A stretch of DNA of 64,000 nucleotides. It comes from Lachnospiraceae bacterium. Lineage in GTDB: Bacteria; Bacillota; Clostridia; Lachnospirales; Lachnospiraceae. How positions within the stretch are numbered: the stretch's first letter is position 1; each line of letters starts with the position of its first letter. Position numbers and translations under genes: made by a program. Shown here in pieces: positions 27,462 through 36,804 of the stretch. The stretch lies in assembly GCA_004556655.1 (NCBI GenBank), contig SFGF01000002.1, forward strand, positions 16,078-80,077, given 5' to 3'. Below the pieces are notes generated by a model. It was not told where the DNA came from. It searched no databases and was given only the letters and a program-made list of their open reading frames with translations.

Positions 27462-27560
27462 ATGTGGAGTAATAAAGGAAAACGTATTATGGCATCAGTG
27501 ATTGCAATTGTTATGATATTAGCTATGATATTCTCAATGGCGCTGGATGTGTTGTTATGA
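27462..27560 (+). CDS. 32-residue single-span membrane peptide
   Basis: An ORF of 32 codons that is easily missed by gene callers. It has GAGGTGAT just upstream and its stop overlaps the start of the VanW gene (ATGA). The peptide starts 'MWSNKGKRIMA', then a hydrophobic helix ('VIAIVMILAMIFSMA'). Size and layout resemble the very small Firmicute membrane peptides of the Prli42/DUF4044 type, but the similarity is only in composition. The coupling suggests it is translated. Confidence 0.55.
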   Translation: MWSNKGKRIMASVIAIVMILAMIFSMALDVLL

Positions 27561-28996
27561 AAGTGAAAAGCATATTTGCTGCCGCCGCAGTTGGAATTGC
27601 TGTTTTATGTGCGGCACCTGTCCAAGCACAGGAAGATTCCGGAACTGTCCGACAGGAACAGAAGATTTTGGATAATATTTATCTGGAAAATGTGGATCTC
27701 TCAGGATTGACTGTGGACGAGGCAATGCAGGCGGTTGAACGACGGGTGGAAGAAACTACGGGATACCGGATCATTCTTCATATGGATGATCAGTCGGTAG
27801 GTGTGACTGCAAAAGAGCTGGGAGTCAGCGGCAATAACAGGGAGACTATTGAAAATGCGGCCAAAATCGGTCAGATTGGCAATGTGATCAAGCGGTATAA
27901 AGTGAAAAAAGATCTGGAGAATACCCCGATTCATCTGGAAATGAAGTATCAGGTTGATGAAGAGACTTTACGTCAAGCGTTGGAAACGTATTGTGTTCCG
28001 CTGAACAGGGAAGTTTCCAATTACAGTCTGGTACGTGATAGTGGTCAATTTCAGGTCATCAATGGACAGAGGGGTGTTGTACTCAAGGAAGAGGAGTCAG
28101 TTCAGCTTTTGGAAACTTATCTGACGGAGATATGGAAAGATGGAATCGGAGATGTGGAACTTGAGGTTGAAATAACGGAACCCAGGGGATCAAAAGAGGA
28201 ACTGGCACGAGTGAAGAATGTGCTTGGTCAGGGAAGTACGGATTATTCTTCCAGCAGTGCTGCCAGAGCGACGAATATTAGAAACGGTACACAAAAACTG
28301 AATGGAAAAGTTTTATATCCGGGAGAAAGTTTTTCCGTGTGTGATGCGATGGTGCCATTTACGGAAGAAAATGGATATGAGCTGGCCGGTTCCTATGCAA
28401 ACGGTGCCGTTGTAGAGTCTTTCGGAGGCGGTATTTGTCAGGTATCCAGTACATTGTATCTTGCGGTATTGAGATCAGAGCTTCAAGTGACAGAACGACA
28501 TAATCATTCGATGATCGTAAACTATGTAAAACCGTCCATGGATGCGGCAATCGCCGAAGGAGCGAAAGATTTTAAGTTTGTGAATAATCTGGATGCGCCG
28601 ATTTATATAGAGGGCTATGCGTCTGGTGGAACCGTCAGTTTTGTAATATATGGAGAAGAGTATCGTCCGGAGGGAAGAACTGTCAGTTATGAAAGCGAAA
28701 CACTGGAGACCATTCAGCCGACGACAGAATTGACAGCCGACCCGGAGAAAAGCTTGGGAAGTATAGAACAAACCCAGACTTCCCATATTGGATATCGGGC
28801 GAAACTTTGGAAAGTGGTGACAGAGAACGGGCAGGAAACCAGAGAAGAGGTAAATAACAGTACCTATCAGATGGCACCCAATAAATATAAAGTAGGCGTA
28901 AAAACGGACAATGCGGAAGCTGCCAGTGCAATGTACAGTGCCATTGCGACGAATGACCTGAATCAGGTATATGTGGTATTAAATCAATATTCTTAA
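27557..28996 (+). CDS. VanW-domain secreted or anchored protein
   Basis: A 479-residue protein with an N-terminal hydrophobic signal (residues ~5-24, ending 'VQAQED'). A putative peptidoglycan-binding region follows. The VanW core is at ~residues 255-360 with 'YPGESFSVCDAM' and 'FGGGICQVSSTLY', 'RHNHSMIVNYV'. VanW-domain proteins are found next to cell-wall genes in Firmicutes, but their biochemical function is not settled. Here it is coupled to a 32-residue membrane peptide. Not evidence of vancomycin resistance by itself. Confidence 0.88.
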   Translation: MKVKSIFAAAAVGIAVLCAAPVQAQEDSGTVRQEQKILDNIYLENVDLSGLTVDEAMQAVERRVEETTGYRIILHMDDQSVGVTAKELGVSGNNRETIENAAKIGQIGNVIKRYKVKKDLENTPIHLEMKYQVDEETLRQALETYCVPLNREVSNYSLVRDSGQFQVINGQRGVVLKEEESVQLLETYLTEIWKDGIGDVELEVEITEPRGSKEELARVKNVLGQGSTDYSSSSAARATNIRNGTQKLNGKVLYPGESFSVCDAMVPFTEENGYELAGSYANGAVVESFGGGICQVSSTLYLAVLRSELQVTERHNHSMIVNYVKPSMDAAIAEGAKDFKFVNNLDAPIYIEGYASGGTVSFVIYGEEYRPEGRTVSYESETLETIQPTTELTADPEKSLGSIEQTQTSHIGYRAKLWKVVTENGQETREEVNNSTYQMAPNKYKVGVKTDNAEAASAMYSAIATNDLNQVYVVLNQYS

Positions 28997-29011
28997 CGGA
29001 GGCATCAGAGA

Positions 29012-29998
29012 ATGAAAATAGGGAAGTTACCGGAACCGGTATTGATTCGTTCCGTATTAAAGCAGGTAAAGCATAGAAGAGAAGAAGTGCTGGTAGGTCC
29101 GGCAGTGGGACAGGACTGCGCGGTTGTGCAGGTGGAACCGGATGAGGTTCTTGTTATGTCTACAGATCCGATTACCGGCACAGTGAAAGATCTCGGCAGC
29201 CACAGTATTCATATAACTGCCAATGATCTGGCGGCTTCCGGAGCAGAGCCGATTGGTGTCATGCTGACGGTAATGCTTCCGGATACCGTGGAGGAGCCGG
29301 AAGTGAAGAAAATGATGCAGGAAGCGGAGGCAACCTGTAAAAAACTGAATATGGAAGTTCTGGGTGGTCATACAGAAATCACCAATGTAGTCCGTCAGCC
29401 GTTGATTTCTGTCACCGGAGTAGGTAAGATTAAAAAATCCCGTGTGATTACGACATTGCAGGTGCAGCCGGAACAGGATATCGTTGTGACGAAATGGATC
29501 GGTCTGGAGGCCACTACAATTCTGGCAAAAGAAAGAGAAGAAGAACTTCGGAAGCGTTTTCCGGCAGGAATCGTGGATACGGCTATTGGATTTGACCGGT
29601 TTTTGTCAGTCGTTCCGGAATCCAGGATTGCCATGGAACATGGTGTTACAGCCATGCACGATATTACAGAGGGAGGAGTATTTGGTGCTCTCTGGGAGAT
29701 GGCAAGTGGTGCGGGGGTAGGACTGGAAGTAGATCTGAAAAAAATCCCGATCCGTCAGGAGACAGTGGAGATCTGTCAGTATTTTGATTTGAATCCATAT
29801 CAGATTATGTCCAGCGGTTCTATGATGATCGCTGCGGACGATGGTCATGAACTTGTGAGAAAACTGGAAAAAGCCGGAATCCATGCGGCAGTGGTAGGAC
29901 GTACCAATGCCGGTAATGACCGGATACTCAGAAACGGGGAGGATGTCCGCTATCTGGATAAACCACAGCCGGATGAGTTGTATAAAGTACTTGGATAA
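29012..29998 (+). CDS. AIR synthase-related protein (HypE/PurM-like fold)
   Basis: A 328-residue protein with the PurM/HypE ATP-binding fold: N-terminal 'GPAVGQDCAVV', 'STDPITGT', 'HITANDLAASGAEP', and 'EVLGGHTEI' near residue 118, then 'MHDITEGGVFGALWEMA' in the C-terminal half. HypE proteins dehydrate carbamoyl thiolates for hydrogenase CN ligands, but they carry a C-terminal cysteine, and none is seen here. So a generic AIR-synthase-family ATPase is the safe label. It is 15 bp after the VanW gene. Confidence 0.85.
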   Translation: MKIGKLPEPVLIRSVLKQVKHRREEVLVGPAVGQDCAVVQVEPDEVLVMSTDPITGTVKDLGSHSIHITANDLAASGAEPIGVMLTVMLPDTVEEPEVKKMMQEAEATCKKLNMEVLGGHTEITNVVRQPLISVTGVGKIKKSRVITTLQVQPEQDIVVTKWIGLEATTILAKEREEELRKRFPAGIVDTAIGFDRFLSVVPESRIAMEHGVTAMHDITEGGVFGALWEMASGAGVGLEVDLKKIPIRQETVEICQYFDLNPYQIMSSGSMMIAADDGHELVRKLEKAGIHAAVVGRTNAGNDRILRNGEDVRYLDKPQPDELYKVLG

Positions 29999-30030
29999 GT
30001 TGGCGTCGATGAGTGATGGAAGGAGAAAAA

Positions 30031-30531
30031 ATGGCGAGATTGAATATCGTATTATATGAGCCGGAAATCCCGTCCAACACGGGAAATATTGGCAGAACCT
30101 GTGTGGCAACAGGTACCCGTCTTCATCTGATTGAACCTTTGGGATTCCGCTTGAATGAAAAATCAATCAAAAGAGCCGGAATGGATTATTGGGAACACCT
30201 GGATGTAACCAGGTATATCAATTATCAGGATTTTTTGGAAAAAAATCCGGGAGCAAAGATTTATATGGCTTCTACAAAGGCGCCGAGGACATATACAGAT
30301 GTTTCCTATGAAGAAGACTGCTATATTATGTTTGGAAAAGAAAGCGGTGGAATTCCGGAAGAAATTCTCCTAAAAAATCAGGAGACGGCGATCCGGATTC
30401 CCATGCTTGATAAGATACGCTCTCTGAATCTCAGTAATTCTGTGGCGATTGTGCTGTATGAGGCTCTGCGGCAGCATAATTTTGATCATATGCAGCTGGA
30501 AGGACACCTGACCAGATATGACTGGAAATAA
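30031..30531 (+). CDS. trmL: tRNA (cytidine(34)-2'-O)-methyltransferase
   Basis: A 166-residue SPOUT methyltransferase. 'LYEPEIPSNTGNIGRTC' and the C-terminal knot 'IPMLDKIRSLNLSNSVAIVLYE' are characteristic of TrmL/YibK. It 2'-O-methylates the wobble base of tRNA-Leu. ATG at 30031 has AAGGAG upstream, so it is chosen over the in-frame upstream start. It ends two bases before a long palindrome that also bounds the convergent histidine kinase gene. Confidence 0.95.
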   Translation: MARLNIVLYEPEIPSNTGNIGRTCVATGTRLHLIEPLGFRLNEKSIKRAGMDYWEHLDVTRYINYQDFLEKNPGAKIYMASTKAPRTYTDVSYEEDCYIMFGKESGGIPEEILLKNQETAIRIPMLDKIRSLNLSNSVAIVLYEALRQHNFDHMQLEGHLTRYDWK

Positions 30532-30532
30532 A

Positions 30533-30596
30533 GAACCGGACAGGGGACAGACCTGTGTCCAATTTTTTGGACACAGGTCTGTCCCCTGTCCGGTTC
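30533..30596. terminator. 30-bp perfect palindrome, bidirectional terminator-like repeat
   Basis: Left arm 30533-30562 and right arm 30567-30596 are perfect inverted copies around a TTTT loop. It lies between the convergent trmL and histidine kinase stops. The arms include GGGGACAGACCTGTGTCC, a clostridial-looking intergenic element. It probably terminates both transcripts, though its length exceeds that of usual terminators. Confidence 0.7.
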
Positions 30597-30604
30597 CTGT
30601 CCGC

Positions 30605-32014
30605 TTATTTAGCTTTTTCCAAAGTAAAGATAAATTCGGTACCCACACCTTCGGTACTGATTACATTGATGTTCTGGTTATGAGCGGTGATGATTTCCTT
30701 TACAATGGAAAGCCCCAGCCCCGTTCCTTTGCGGTCACGACCTCTGGAGGAATCCAGTTTGTAAAAGCGTTCCCAGATTTTATTCAGGCTCGCTTTCGGG
30801 ATACCCTGTCCGGTATCTTTTACTGAGACAAATACAGTTCCGTGCTTTTCTGTGGTTTCCACCTTGATAGTGGAATCGTTGTTACTGAACTTGATGGCAT
30901 TATCGATCAGATTATACAGAACCTGTTGAATTTGCTCTTTGTCTGCATTGACAAAGAGCTTTTCTGATTCCAGATGAAGTTCGATGGTGATTATTTTCTT
31001 ACGGCAGATACCTTCAAATGTAGCGGCGGTGCTCTTGATGGTTTGGTTGATATCAAAACGGGCCATATGTATAGGGCGTCCCCGGGAATCCAGCTTGTCC
31101 AGCGTAAGCAGACTTTTTGTCAGCTTGTCGAGGCGTTCTGTCTCGTCAACCACAATCTGCAGATAGCGTCCCTGCATTTCCGGAGGAATGGTTCCGTCCA
31201 TGATGGCTTCTACGTATCCCTTGATGGAAGTCAGAGGGGAACGAAAATCATGGGATACATTGGCAACAAATTTGCGTTGATAATCGCCCATTTTATTCAA
31301 TTCATCAGACATATAGTTCAAGGTGGTCGCAAGATATCCCATTTCATCATCTGTGTTCACAGAAATATTATAATCCAGATTGCCGGCTGCATATTCATTG
31401 GCGCCTATCGTGATTTTTTTCAGAGGCCGATAGACACTGAAAGAAAACAGTCCCAGAATCAGAAGAGAAAAGACAAATAACAGTACAAAAATAATGTACA
31501 CCGGTCCCAGGATGCTTTCTCTTTTTTCAATAATCTTACTCATGGGTATATGAATGGACACATATCCCTTTGTCTTCAGATTCAGTGTGATGGGAACCAT
31601 CGTGTTTATCATCTCTTCGCTAAAATAATGATAAAAATCTCCTGTTTCATAATAACCGGTATCCAGAGCTGTAGGATCAAAATTTTCCAGTGGAGTGGTA
31701 TTTCCCGACTGGTAGGAAAGTCCGGTATCGATCAAAGGTACACCGGAAGAATTCAGGATCATGATACGTGCATCTTGATATATGGAGAGGGTTTTCAGGT
31801 AATTGTAGGTTTCTTCCACCTCTTCTGTGTTTGAGTAGTCTGCTTTTGCCTGATAAGAGGCAATAGATATTGCCTCTTTGTATAAAGATTCTCCTTCATC
31901 ATCCAGAATCTGATTCTGCACCGAAGAGGAACCAATAGTAGAAATTGTTAGAAATCCCAATACTGCCAGAATTACGTAAGCCAGAATAAATTTAAAATAC
32001 AACGTATTTTTCAT
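30605..32014 (-). CDS. sensor histidine kinase
   Basis: A 469-residue kinase. TM1 is ~8-28, an extracellular sensor ~29-170, TM2 ~171-193, HAMP ~193-245, and the HisKA box has His255 in 'VSHDFRSPL'. The ATPase domain has 'NLIDNAIKFS', 'DTGQGIP' and 'GTGLGLSIV'. The ATG overlaps the response regulator's stop (TAATG), so the pair is translationally coupled. The signal sensed is not evident. Confidence 0.95.
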   Translation of the reverse strand: MKNTLYFKFILAYVILAVLGFLTISTIGSSSVQNQILDDEGESLYKEAISIASYQAKADYSNTEEVEETYNYLKTLSIYQDARIMILNSSGVPLIDTGLSYQSGNTTPLENFDPTALDTGYYETGDFYHYFSEEMINTMVPITLNLKTKGYVSIHIPMSKIIEKRESILGPVYIIFVLLFVFSLLILGLFSFSVYRPLKKITIGANEYAAGNLDYNISVNTDDEMGYLATTLNYMSDELNKMGDYQRKFVANVSHDFRSPLTSIKGYVEAIMDGTIPPEMQGRYLQIVVDETERLDKLTKSLLTLDKLDSRGRPIHMARFDINQTIKSTAATFEGICRKKIITIELHLESEKLFVNADKEQIQQVLYNLIDNAIKFSNNDSTIKVETTEKHGTVFVSVKDTGQGIPKASLNKIWERFYKLDSSRGRDRKGTGLGLSIVKEIITAHNQNINVISTEGVGTEFIFTLEKAK

Positions 32015-32715
32015 TATGATTTGACCTCAAATTTGTATCCAATCCCCCATACGGTACTGATTGACCAGGAGGCATGATCCTTTATTTTTTCCCGGAGACG
32101 TTTGATGTGAACATCAACCGTACGAGTATCGCCAATATACTCGTATCCCCAGATATGATCCAGAAGCTGTTCTCTGGTAAATACCTGATTGGGAGAAGAG
32201 GCAAGGAAATAAAGCAGTTCCAGTTCCTTTGGTGGCATATCAATGGTTGCTCCGTTGTAGATAACGGAATAATTGGTCAGATTGATAATAAGGTCGGGAT
32301 ATTCTACGTACTTTCCGTTTGTTTGGGAAGATGAAGTCTGTGCAGGCTGAAAACGTCGCAAAACCGCTTTCACACGTGCTACCAGTTCTTTGGAATCAAA
32401 AGGCTTGATCATATAATCATCGGCACCGAGCTCCAGTCCCAGTACCTTATCAAAAACTTCACCTTTGGCAGAGAGCATGATGATCGGAACATTGGATTTG
32501 TGACGGATTTCCCTGCAGACCTGATAACCGTCGATGCCCGGAAGCATCAGATCCAGGAGGATCAGGTTTGGCTGAAAAGCGGGAAATACATGAAGAGCTT
32601 CCTCACCGTCATTTACAATTTTGCATTCGAAACACTCTTTTGTCAGATATAATGAAATCAATTCTGCGATGTTATTATCATCGTCTACGATCATAATTTT
32701 CTGTTTTGCTACCAT
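32014..32715 (-). CDS. OmpR/PhoB-family response regulator
   Basis: A 233-residue regulator. The receiver has the phosphoacceptor Asp55 in 'LLDLMLPG' and Lys in 'MIKPFD'. The C-terminal winged helix ends 'VWGIGYKFEV'. It is the partner of the histidine kinase. It lies directly downstream of mutS2 on the same strand, 17 bp from it, and may be co-transcribed with it. Confidence 0.95.
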   Translation of the reverse strand: MVAKQKIMIVDDDNNIAELISLYLTKECFECKIVNDGEEALHVFPAFQPNLILLDLMLPGIDGYQVCREIRHKSNVPIIMLSAKGEVFDKVLGLELGADDYMIKPFDSKELVARVKAVLRRFQPAQTSSSQTNGKYVEYPDLIINLTNYSVIYNGATIDMPPKELELLYFLASSPNQVFTREQLLDHIWGYEYIGDTRTVDVHIKRLREKIKDHASWSISTVWGIGYKFEVKS

Positions 32716-32732
32716 AGTAATACTCCTCCAGT

Positions 32733-35111
32733 TTACTTTTTAAATTCTACGATAGTCACTCCGGCATCTCCTTCTCCAAATTCTCCCAGGCGGAAGGAAG
32801 AAACATATTTTACCCGGCGCAGATAATTGTGAACTCCCTTTCTGAGAGCTCCTGTCCCTTTTCCGTGTACGATGCGGACACTTGGCATATGAGCAAGATA
32901 TGCATCATCCAGATATTTATCCAGTTCCGCAACGGCTTCGTCCACAGTTTTGCCAAGAAGATTAATTTCAATCCCTACAGAAGCGGATTTCGACATTTTA
33001 ATTTTGCCGGTATTGGTTTTCTGCATATTGGGAGCTGTGATCACCGGATCTTCCTGCAGCAGCATCAGATCAGAGATATGCACTTTAGAGCGCATAATAC
33101 CCATCTGTACAAACAGGAATCCTTTGGAATCCGGAAGCGTGCTGACTGTTCCTTTCAGATTCATGCTGAGAACTTTGACTCCATCTCCGAGATGCAGATC
33201 AGAAGGCTTCAGGTTGCCGGTCTGTTTCTTCTCTTTGATGGAAATATTTTTCTCTATTTTGTTCATTTTCTGGCGCAGACGCTGGCGTTCTGCTTCCATT
33301 TCTTTCACAGACACATTTTCTTTTCCGAACTTGTGGAATTCTTTCATAGTCTGATCGGCGTACTCTTTAGCATCCCGCAAAATAGCATGGGCTTCTTCGT
33401 TTGCTTCCTGAAGAATTTTGGCTTTTCTCTGGTCGAGTTTTTCCTGCTTTGCTTCCAGGCGTGCTTTTAATGAAGTGATTTCTTCTTTGTATTTTTCAAT
33501 TTCCAGTCGTTCTTTTTCGATGGTAATGCGGTTTTCTTCAAGAGTAGAGATGACGTCTTCAAAAGATTCATCTTTTGCGCTGATCTGTTTTTTTGCTTCC
33601 TCGATAATGTAGGAGGGAAGTCCCAGTTTCCCTGAGATGGCAAATGCATTACTTTTTCCCGGAACACCGATGAGCAGACGATAGGTAGGACGGAGAGTCT
33701 CTACATTAAATTCACAGGAAGCATTTTCTACACCGGGAGTGGAAAGTGCATAGACTTTCAGTTCACTGTAATGGGTGGTTGCCATGGTACGGATCCCCTG
33801 CTTCTGCAGATGATTCAGGATTGCGATGGCCAGTGCGGCACCTTCTGTCGGATCCGTACCAGCCCCAAGTTCATCAAAAAGTACAAGAGAATTCGCATCG
33901 GCTTTCTCAATAAATGACACTACATTAGTCATGTGGGAAGAAAAAGTACTCAGCGACTGTTCGATACTCTGTTCATCTCCGATGTCGGCGTATACTTCAT
34001 GAAATACTGCAAGCTCGGAACGGTCCAGAGCTGGAATGTGAAGACCTGCCTGTCCCATCAATGTGAGAAGTCCCACGGTTTTGAGAGAAACCGTTTTACC
34101 GCCGGTGTTGGGACCTGTAACAATCAGAAGATGGAAATCTTTTCCCAGATGAATATCAATAGGTACCACTTTCTTTTTGTCGATCAGAGGATGGCGTCCT
34201 TTGCGAATGTTAATATAGCCTTTGGTATTAAAAATGGGGCGTGTGGCATTTTGTTCCATGGCCAGAGAGGCACGGGCAAAAATAAAATCCAGTTCCACAA
34301 GATTCTCAAGATTATACTGGATCGCTTCCCGGTTCTGGGCCGCCAGTTCACTTAATGTGGCAAGGATAACCTCAATTTCAGCTTCCTCTTTTAATTCCAG
34401 GTCACGGATTTCATTGTTCAGTTTTACGATCGCCATGGGTTCAATAAAGAGAGTGGAACCGGTGGATGACTGATCATGAATCATACCGGGAACCTGGCTT
34501 TTATACTCAGCCTTTACGGGAATGCAGTAACGGCCGTTTCGCATAGTGATCACTGCATCCTGAAGGTAGGTGCGGGCAGAACCGTTTACCATACCCGCAA
34601 GCTGTGTGTGGATCTTTTCACCGGTGACTTTCATGGAACGACGAATCTGCTTGAGTGCACTGCTGGCATCATCACTGATCTCATCCTCAGACAAGATACA
34701 GCGGCGGATCTCACCTGACAAATTCGGAAGGGGTTCCAGAGCATCAAATAAGGGATCAAGAGAATCATTGTTTCCATTTTCACGCTCGTGACGGCCATAG
34801 GATTTGACTCTGGAAGTATTTTCCAGAAGACCGCAGATCTGAAGAAGCTCTGTAATTCCAAGAGTGCTTCCAATCTCCAGTCGTTTGAGAGAACCGCGCA
34901 CATCCTTTACACTGCCGAAAGAAAGATTTCCTTTCTGAAATAAACGGGTCAGAGCATCCTGTGTTTGCTGCTGCTTATACTCAATTTCTCCCAGAGAAAT
35001 GGAAGGAACAAGATCTTCACAACGTATTTTCCCTAGTGGAGAAGAAGCATGAGATGCCAACATTTCTATGATTTTATTGTATTCCAATGTATATAAAGCT
35101 TTTTCGTTCAT
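32733..35111 (-). CDS. mutS2: MutS2 endonuclease/ribosome-associated ATPase
   Basis: A 792-residue protein. The Walker A 'TGPNTGGKTVSLK' lies near residue 335, Walker B/D-loop around 'LVLFDELGAGTDPTEG', a coiled-coil follows, and a C-terminal Smr domain ends with 'VRIVHGKGTGALRKGV'. The start at 35111 has AAGGAA six bases upstream, so it is preferred over 35129. MutS2 suppresses recombination and acts on collided ribosomes in Firmicutes. Full length for the family. Confidence 0.96.
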   Translation of the reverse strand: MNEKALYTLEYNKIIEMLASHASSPLGKIRCEDLVPSISLGEIEYKQQQTQDALTRLFQKGNLSFGSVKDVRGSLKRLEIGSTLGITELLQICGLLENTSRVKSYGRHERENGNNDSLDPLFDALEPLPNLSGEIRRCILSEDEISDDASSALKQIRRSMKVTGEKIHTQLAGMVNGSARTYLQDAVITMRNGRYCIPVKAEYKSQVPGMIHDQSSTGSTLFIEPMAIVKLNNEIRDLELKEEAEIEVILATLSELAAQNREAIQYNLENLVELDFIFARASLAMEQNATRPIFNTKGYINIRKGRHPLIDKKKVVPIDIHLGKDFHLLIVTGPNTGGKTVSLKTVGLLTLMGQAGLHIPALDRSELAVFHEVYADIGDEQSIEQSLSTFSSHMTNVVSFIEKADANSLVLFDELGAGTDPTEGAALAIAILNHLQKQGIRTMATTHYSELKVYALSTPGVENASCEFNVETLRPTYRLLIGVPGKSNAFAISGKLGLPSYIIEEAKKQISAKDESFEDVISTLEENRITIEKERLEIEKYKEEITSLKARLEAKQEKLDQRKAKILQEANEEAHAILRDAKEYADQTMKEFHKFGKENVSVKEMEAERQRLRQKMNKIEKNISIKEKKQTGNLKPSDLHLGDGVKVLSMNLKGTVSTLPDSKGFLFVQMGIMRSKVHISDLMLLQEDPVITAPNMQKTNTGKIKMSKSASVGIEINLLGKTVDEAVAELDKYLDDAYLAHMPSVRIVHGKGTGALRKGVHNYLRRVKYVSSFRLGEFGEGDAGVTIVEFKK

Positions 35112-35312
35112 AGTCAGTTCCTTTATCAATTATTTTGAAGGACAAAGTCCAAAATGATTTTACATAATTACTGCCATCCTCATTTTACCTTATCTATTCC
35201 GGAAAGAAAAGGTATAAATTCTAAAGATTTTCTGATTCTTCATAAAATGTTCATATGTGTTTGTTAAAATAAAAATCGAGGTTTATGGTGTGTTACACAG
35301 GAGATTACGGTT

Positions 35313-36686
35313 ATGAAAGATATAAAAGATCGCAATCAGAAGGAAGAAAAACAGGGAGTGCAGAATCAGGAAAGAGATCCTTTAAAGCAGGAGGAGGAAG
35401 AAGAGTATCATTTCCTGAGAGAAGTGATTAAGGAGAAACCTGTGGATAAAAGAAAAATAGGTTATATTGCCGGAGGTGTTCTGGTTTGCGCAGTAATGTT
35501 CGGAGTGGTGGCGGCATTTACTTTTGTGAGAGTGCTTCCTTATATGCAGCCGGAAGAAAAGACCCAGAAAGTGAATATTCCGGTGGAGACACCGACACCA
35601 ACACCGGTGTTGGTGGAAGATCCCGAGAATACGGATGACGGTGAGAACGAGGAACAAAATGGGGAAGATGCGGAAAGTAATCAGGATTCTTCCGGTACAG
35701 AGGAAGAAAAAAGTCTGAATCTGGATGATTTCAGAGGATTGTACCGTCATGTTGTGGAGATGGCAGAAGAGCCGGAACGATCACTTGTGACTGTACAGGG
35801 AATCACCAGCGATGTAGACTGGATGAACAATTCCTATGAAAATGAAAAGCAGATTTCCGGTTTTCTTGTAGCAGACAATGGAAAAGAGTATTTTGTTCTG
35901 ACGGAGTACCGGGTTGTTGAGAAAGTGGATCGTATTTTGGTTACATTTTCCAATGGGGCGACTGTGGATGCCCATTTTCAAAAGCAGGATCCGAGTACCG
36001 GGCTGGCTGTTCTTAAGGTCAGTAAAGACGAAATAGACAGTGATACGAGAAAGATTATAAAAATTGCGGAATTGGGAAGCTCCACCGTGATTCAGAGGGG
36101 AGAGCCGGTACTGGCGGTGGGAAGTCCTGCAGGTTACAGTGGTTCCATTGCCTTTGGTATGGTGACATCCACCGCGAATCAGAAGAGTACATTGGACAAC
36201 GAATACAGTCTTTTTACCACGGATATTATGGGAGACAGCGAAGGAAGCGGCGTGCTGGTGTCTCTGGATGGGAAGATCATCGGTGTGATTGTACAATCAT
36301 TTTCCATGGAGGCAGGCAAAGATGTTGTAACTGCTGTGCCGATTTCAGAAGTAAAAGGTGTGATTGAAAAGCTGTCTAATAATGAGGATATCATATATTT
36401 GGGTGTTCGAGGACAGGATATATCCGGCGAGCTTGCACAGAAGACCGGAATTCCCAAAGGTATTTATGTAAATGAAGTGGAAGAAGATTCGCCGGCTATG
36501 GTTGGTGGTATCCAGAATGGAGATGTGATCGTAAAGATTCAGGGAGAGAGTGTGGAAACGCTCAGCCAGCTTCGCAGGCAGTTGGATAAATGCAAAGTGG
36601 ATCAAAAAATCGCTGTCACAGCTATGAGAAAAGGCGCAGAAGGTTATGTGGAAATTGTATTTGACGTAACTGTTGGAGCGTTATAA
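35313..36686 (+). CDS. membrane-anchored HtrA-like protein with degenerate catalytic triad
   Basis: A 457-residue protein: cytoplasmic acidic N-terminus, one membrane span (~50-72), an acidic Pro/Thr linker, a trypsin-like domain (~155-345) and a PDZ domain (~360-450, 'YLGVRGQDI', 'GIQNGDVIVKI'). Alignment by eye with HtrA puts Arg200 in place of the catalytic His ('LTEYRVVE' for LTNNHVVE), Gly230 in place of Asp ('DPSTGLAVLK' for DPKTDLAVLK), and an altered 'DSEGSGVLV' in place of GNSGGPLV. The fold is kept, so it is probably a pseudoprotease acting as a PDZ-bearing scaffold or sensor. Expected HtrA function is therefore not implied. Confidence 0.85.
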   Translation: MKDIKDRNQKEEKQGVQNQERDPLKQEEEEEYHFLREVIKEKPVDKRKIGYIAGGVLVCAVMFGVVAAFTFVRVLPYMQPEEKTQKVNIPVETPTPTPVLVEDPENTDDGENEEQNGEDAESNQDSSGTEEEKSLNLDDFRGLYRHVVEMAEEPERSLVTVQGITSDVDWMNNSYENEKQISGFLVADNGKEYFVLTEYRVVEKVDRILVTFSNGATVDAHFQKQDPSTGLAVLKVSKDEIDSDTRKIIKIAELGSSTVIQRGEPVLAVGSPAGYSGSIAFGMVTSTANQKSTLDNEYSLFTTDIMGDSEGSGVLVSLDGKIIGVIVQSFSMEAGKDVVTAVPISEVKGVIEKLSNNEDIIYLGVRGQDISGELAQKTGIPKGIYVNEVEEDSPAMVGGIQNGDVIVKIQGESVETLSQLRRQLDKCKVDQKIAVTAMRKGAEGYVEIVFDVTVGAL

Positions 36687-36703
36687 AATAAATAAGAGAT
36701 TTA

Positions 36704-36736
36704 AAAACCAGACTGTTGTAAACGGCCTGGTTTTTT
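36704..36736 (+). terminator. intrinsic terminator
   Basis: An 8-bp stem AAAACCAG/CTGGTTTT followed by T residues, after the HtrA-like gene. Confidence 0.75.
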
Positions 36737-36804
36737 CCTGAAAATAAAAAGGGATATGTGAGAAAGAAAGTATTTTTGTATTTGTAAAAGAGAAGGAGAT
36801 TGAA

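Noticed and set aside
27557..28996. VanW domain as evidence for vancomycin resistance
   Set aside because: No vanHAX genes are present; VanW-domain proteins are common in Firmicutes with unrelated roles.
29012..29998. Calling the AIR-synthase-like protein HypE
   Set aside because: No C-terminal cysteine or other hyp genes are visible, so the specific name is not supported.
30974..31480. 168-residue plus-strand ORF inside the histidine kinase gene
   Set aside because: Antisense to a complete histidine kinase; shadow ORF.
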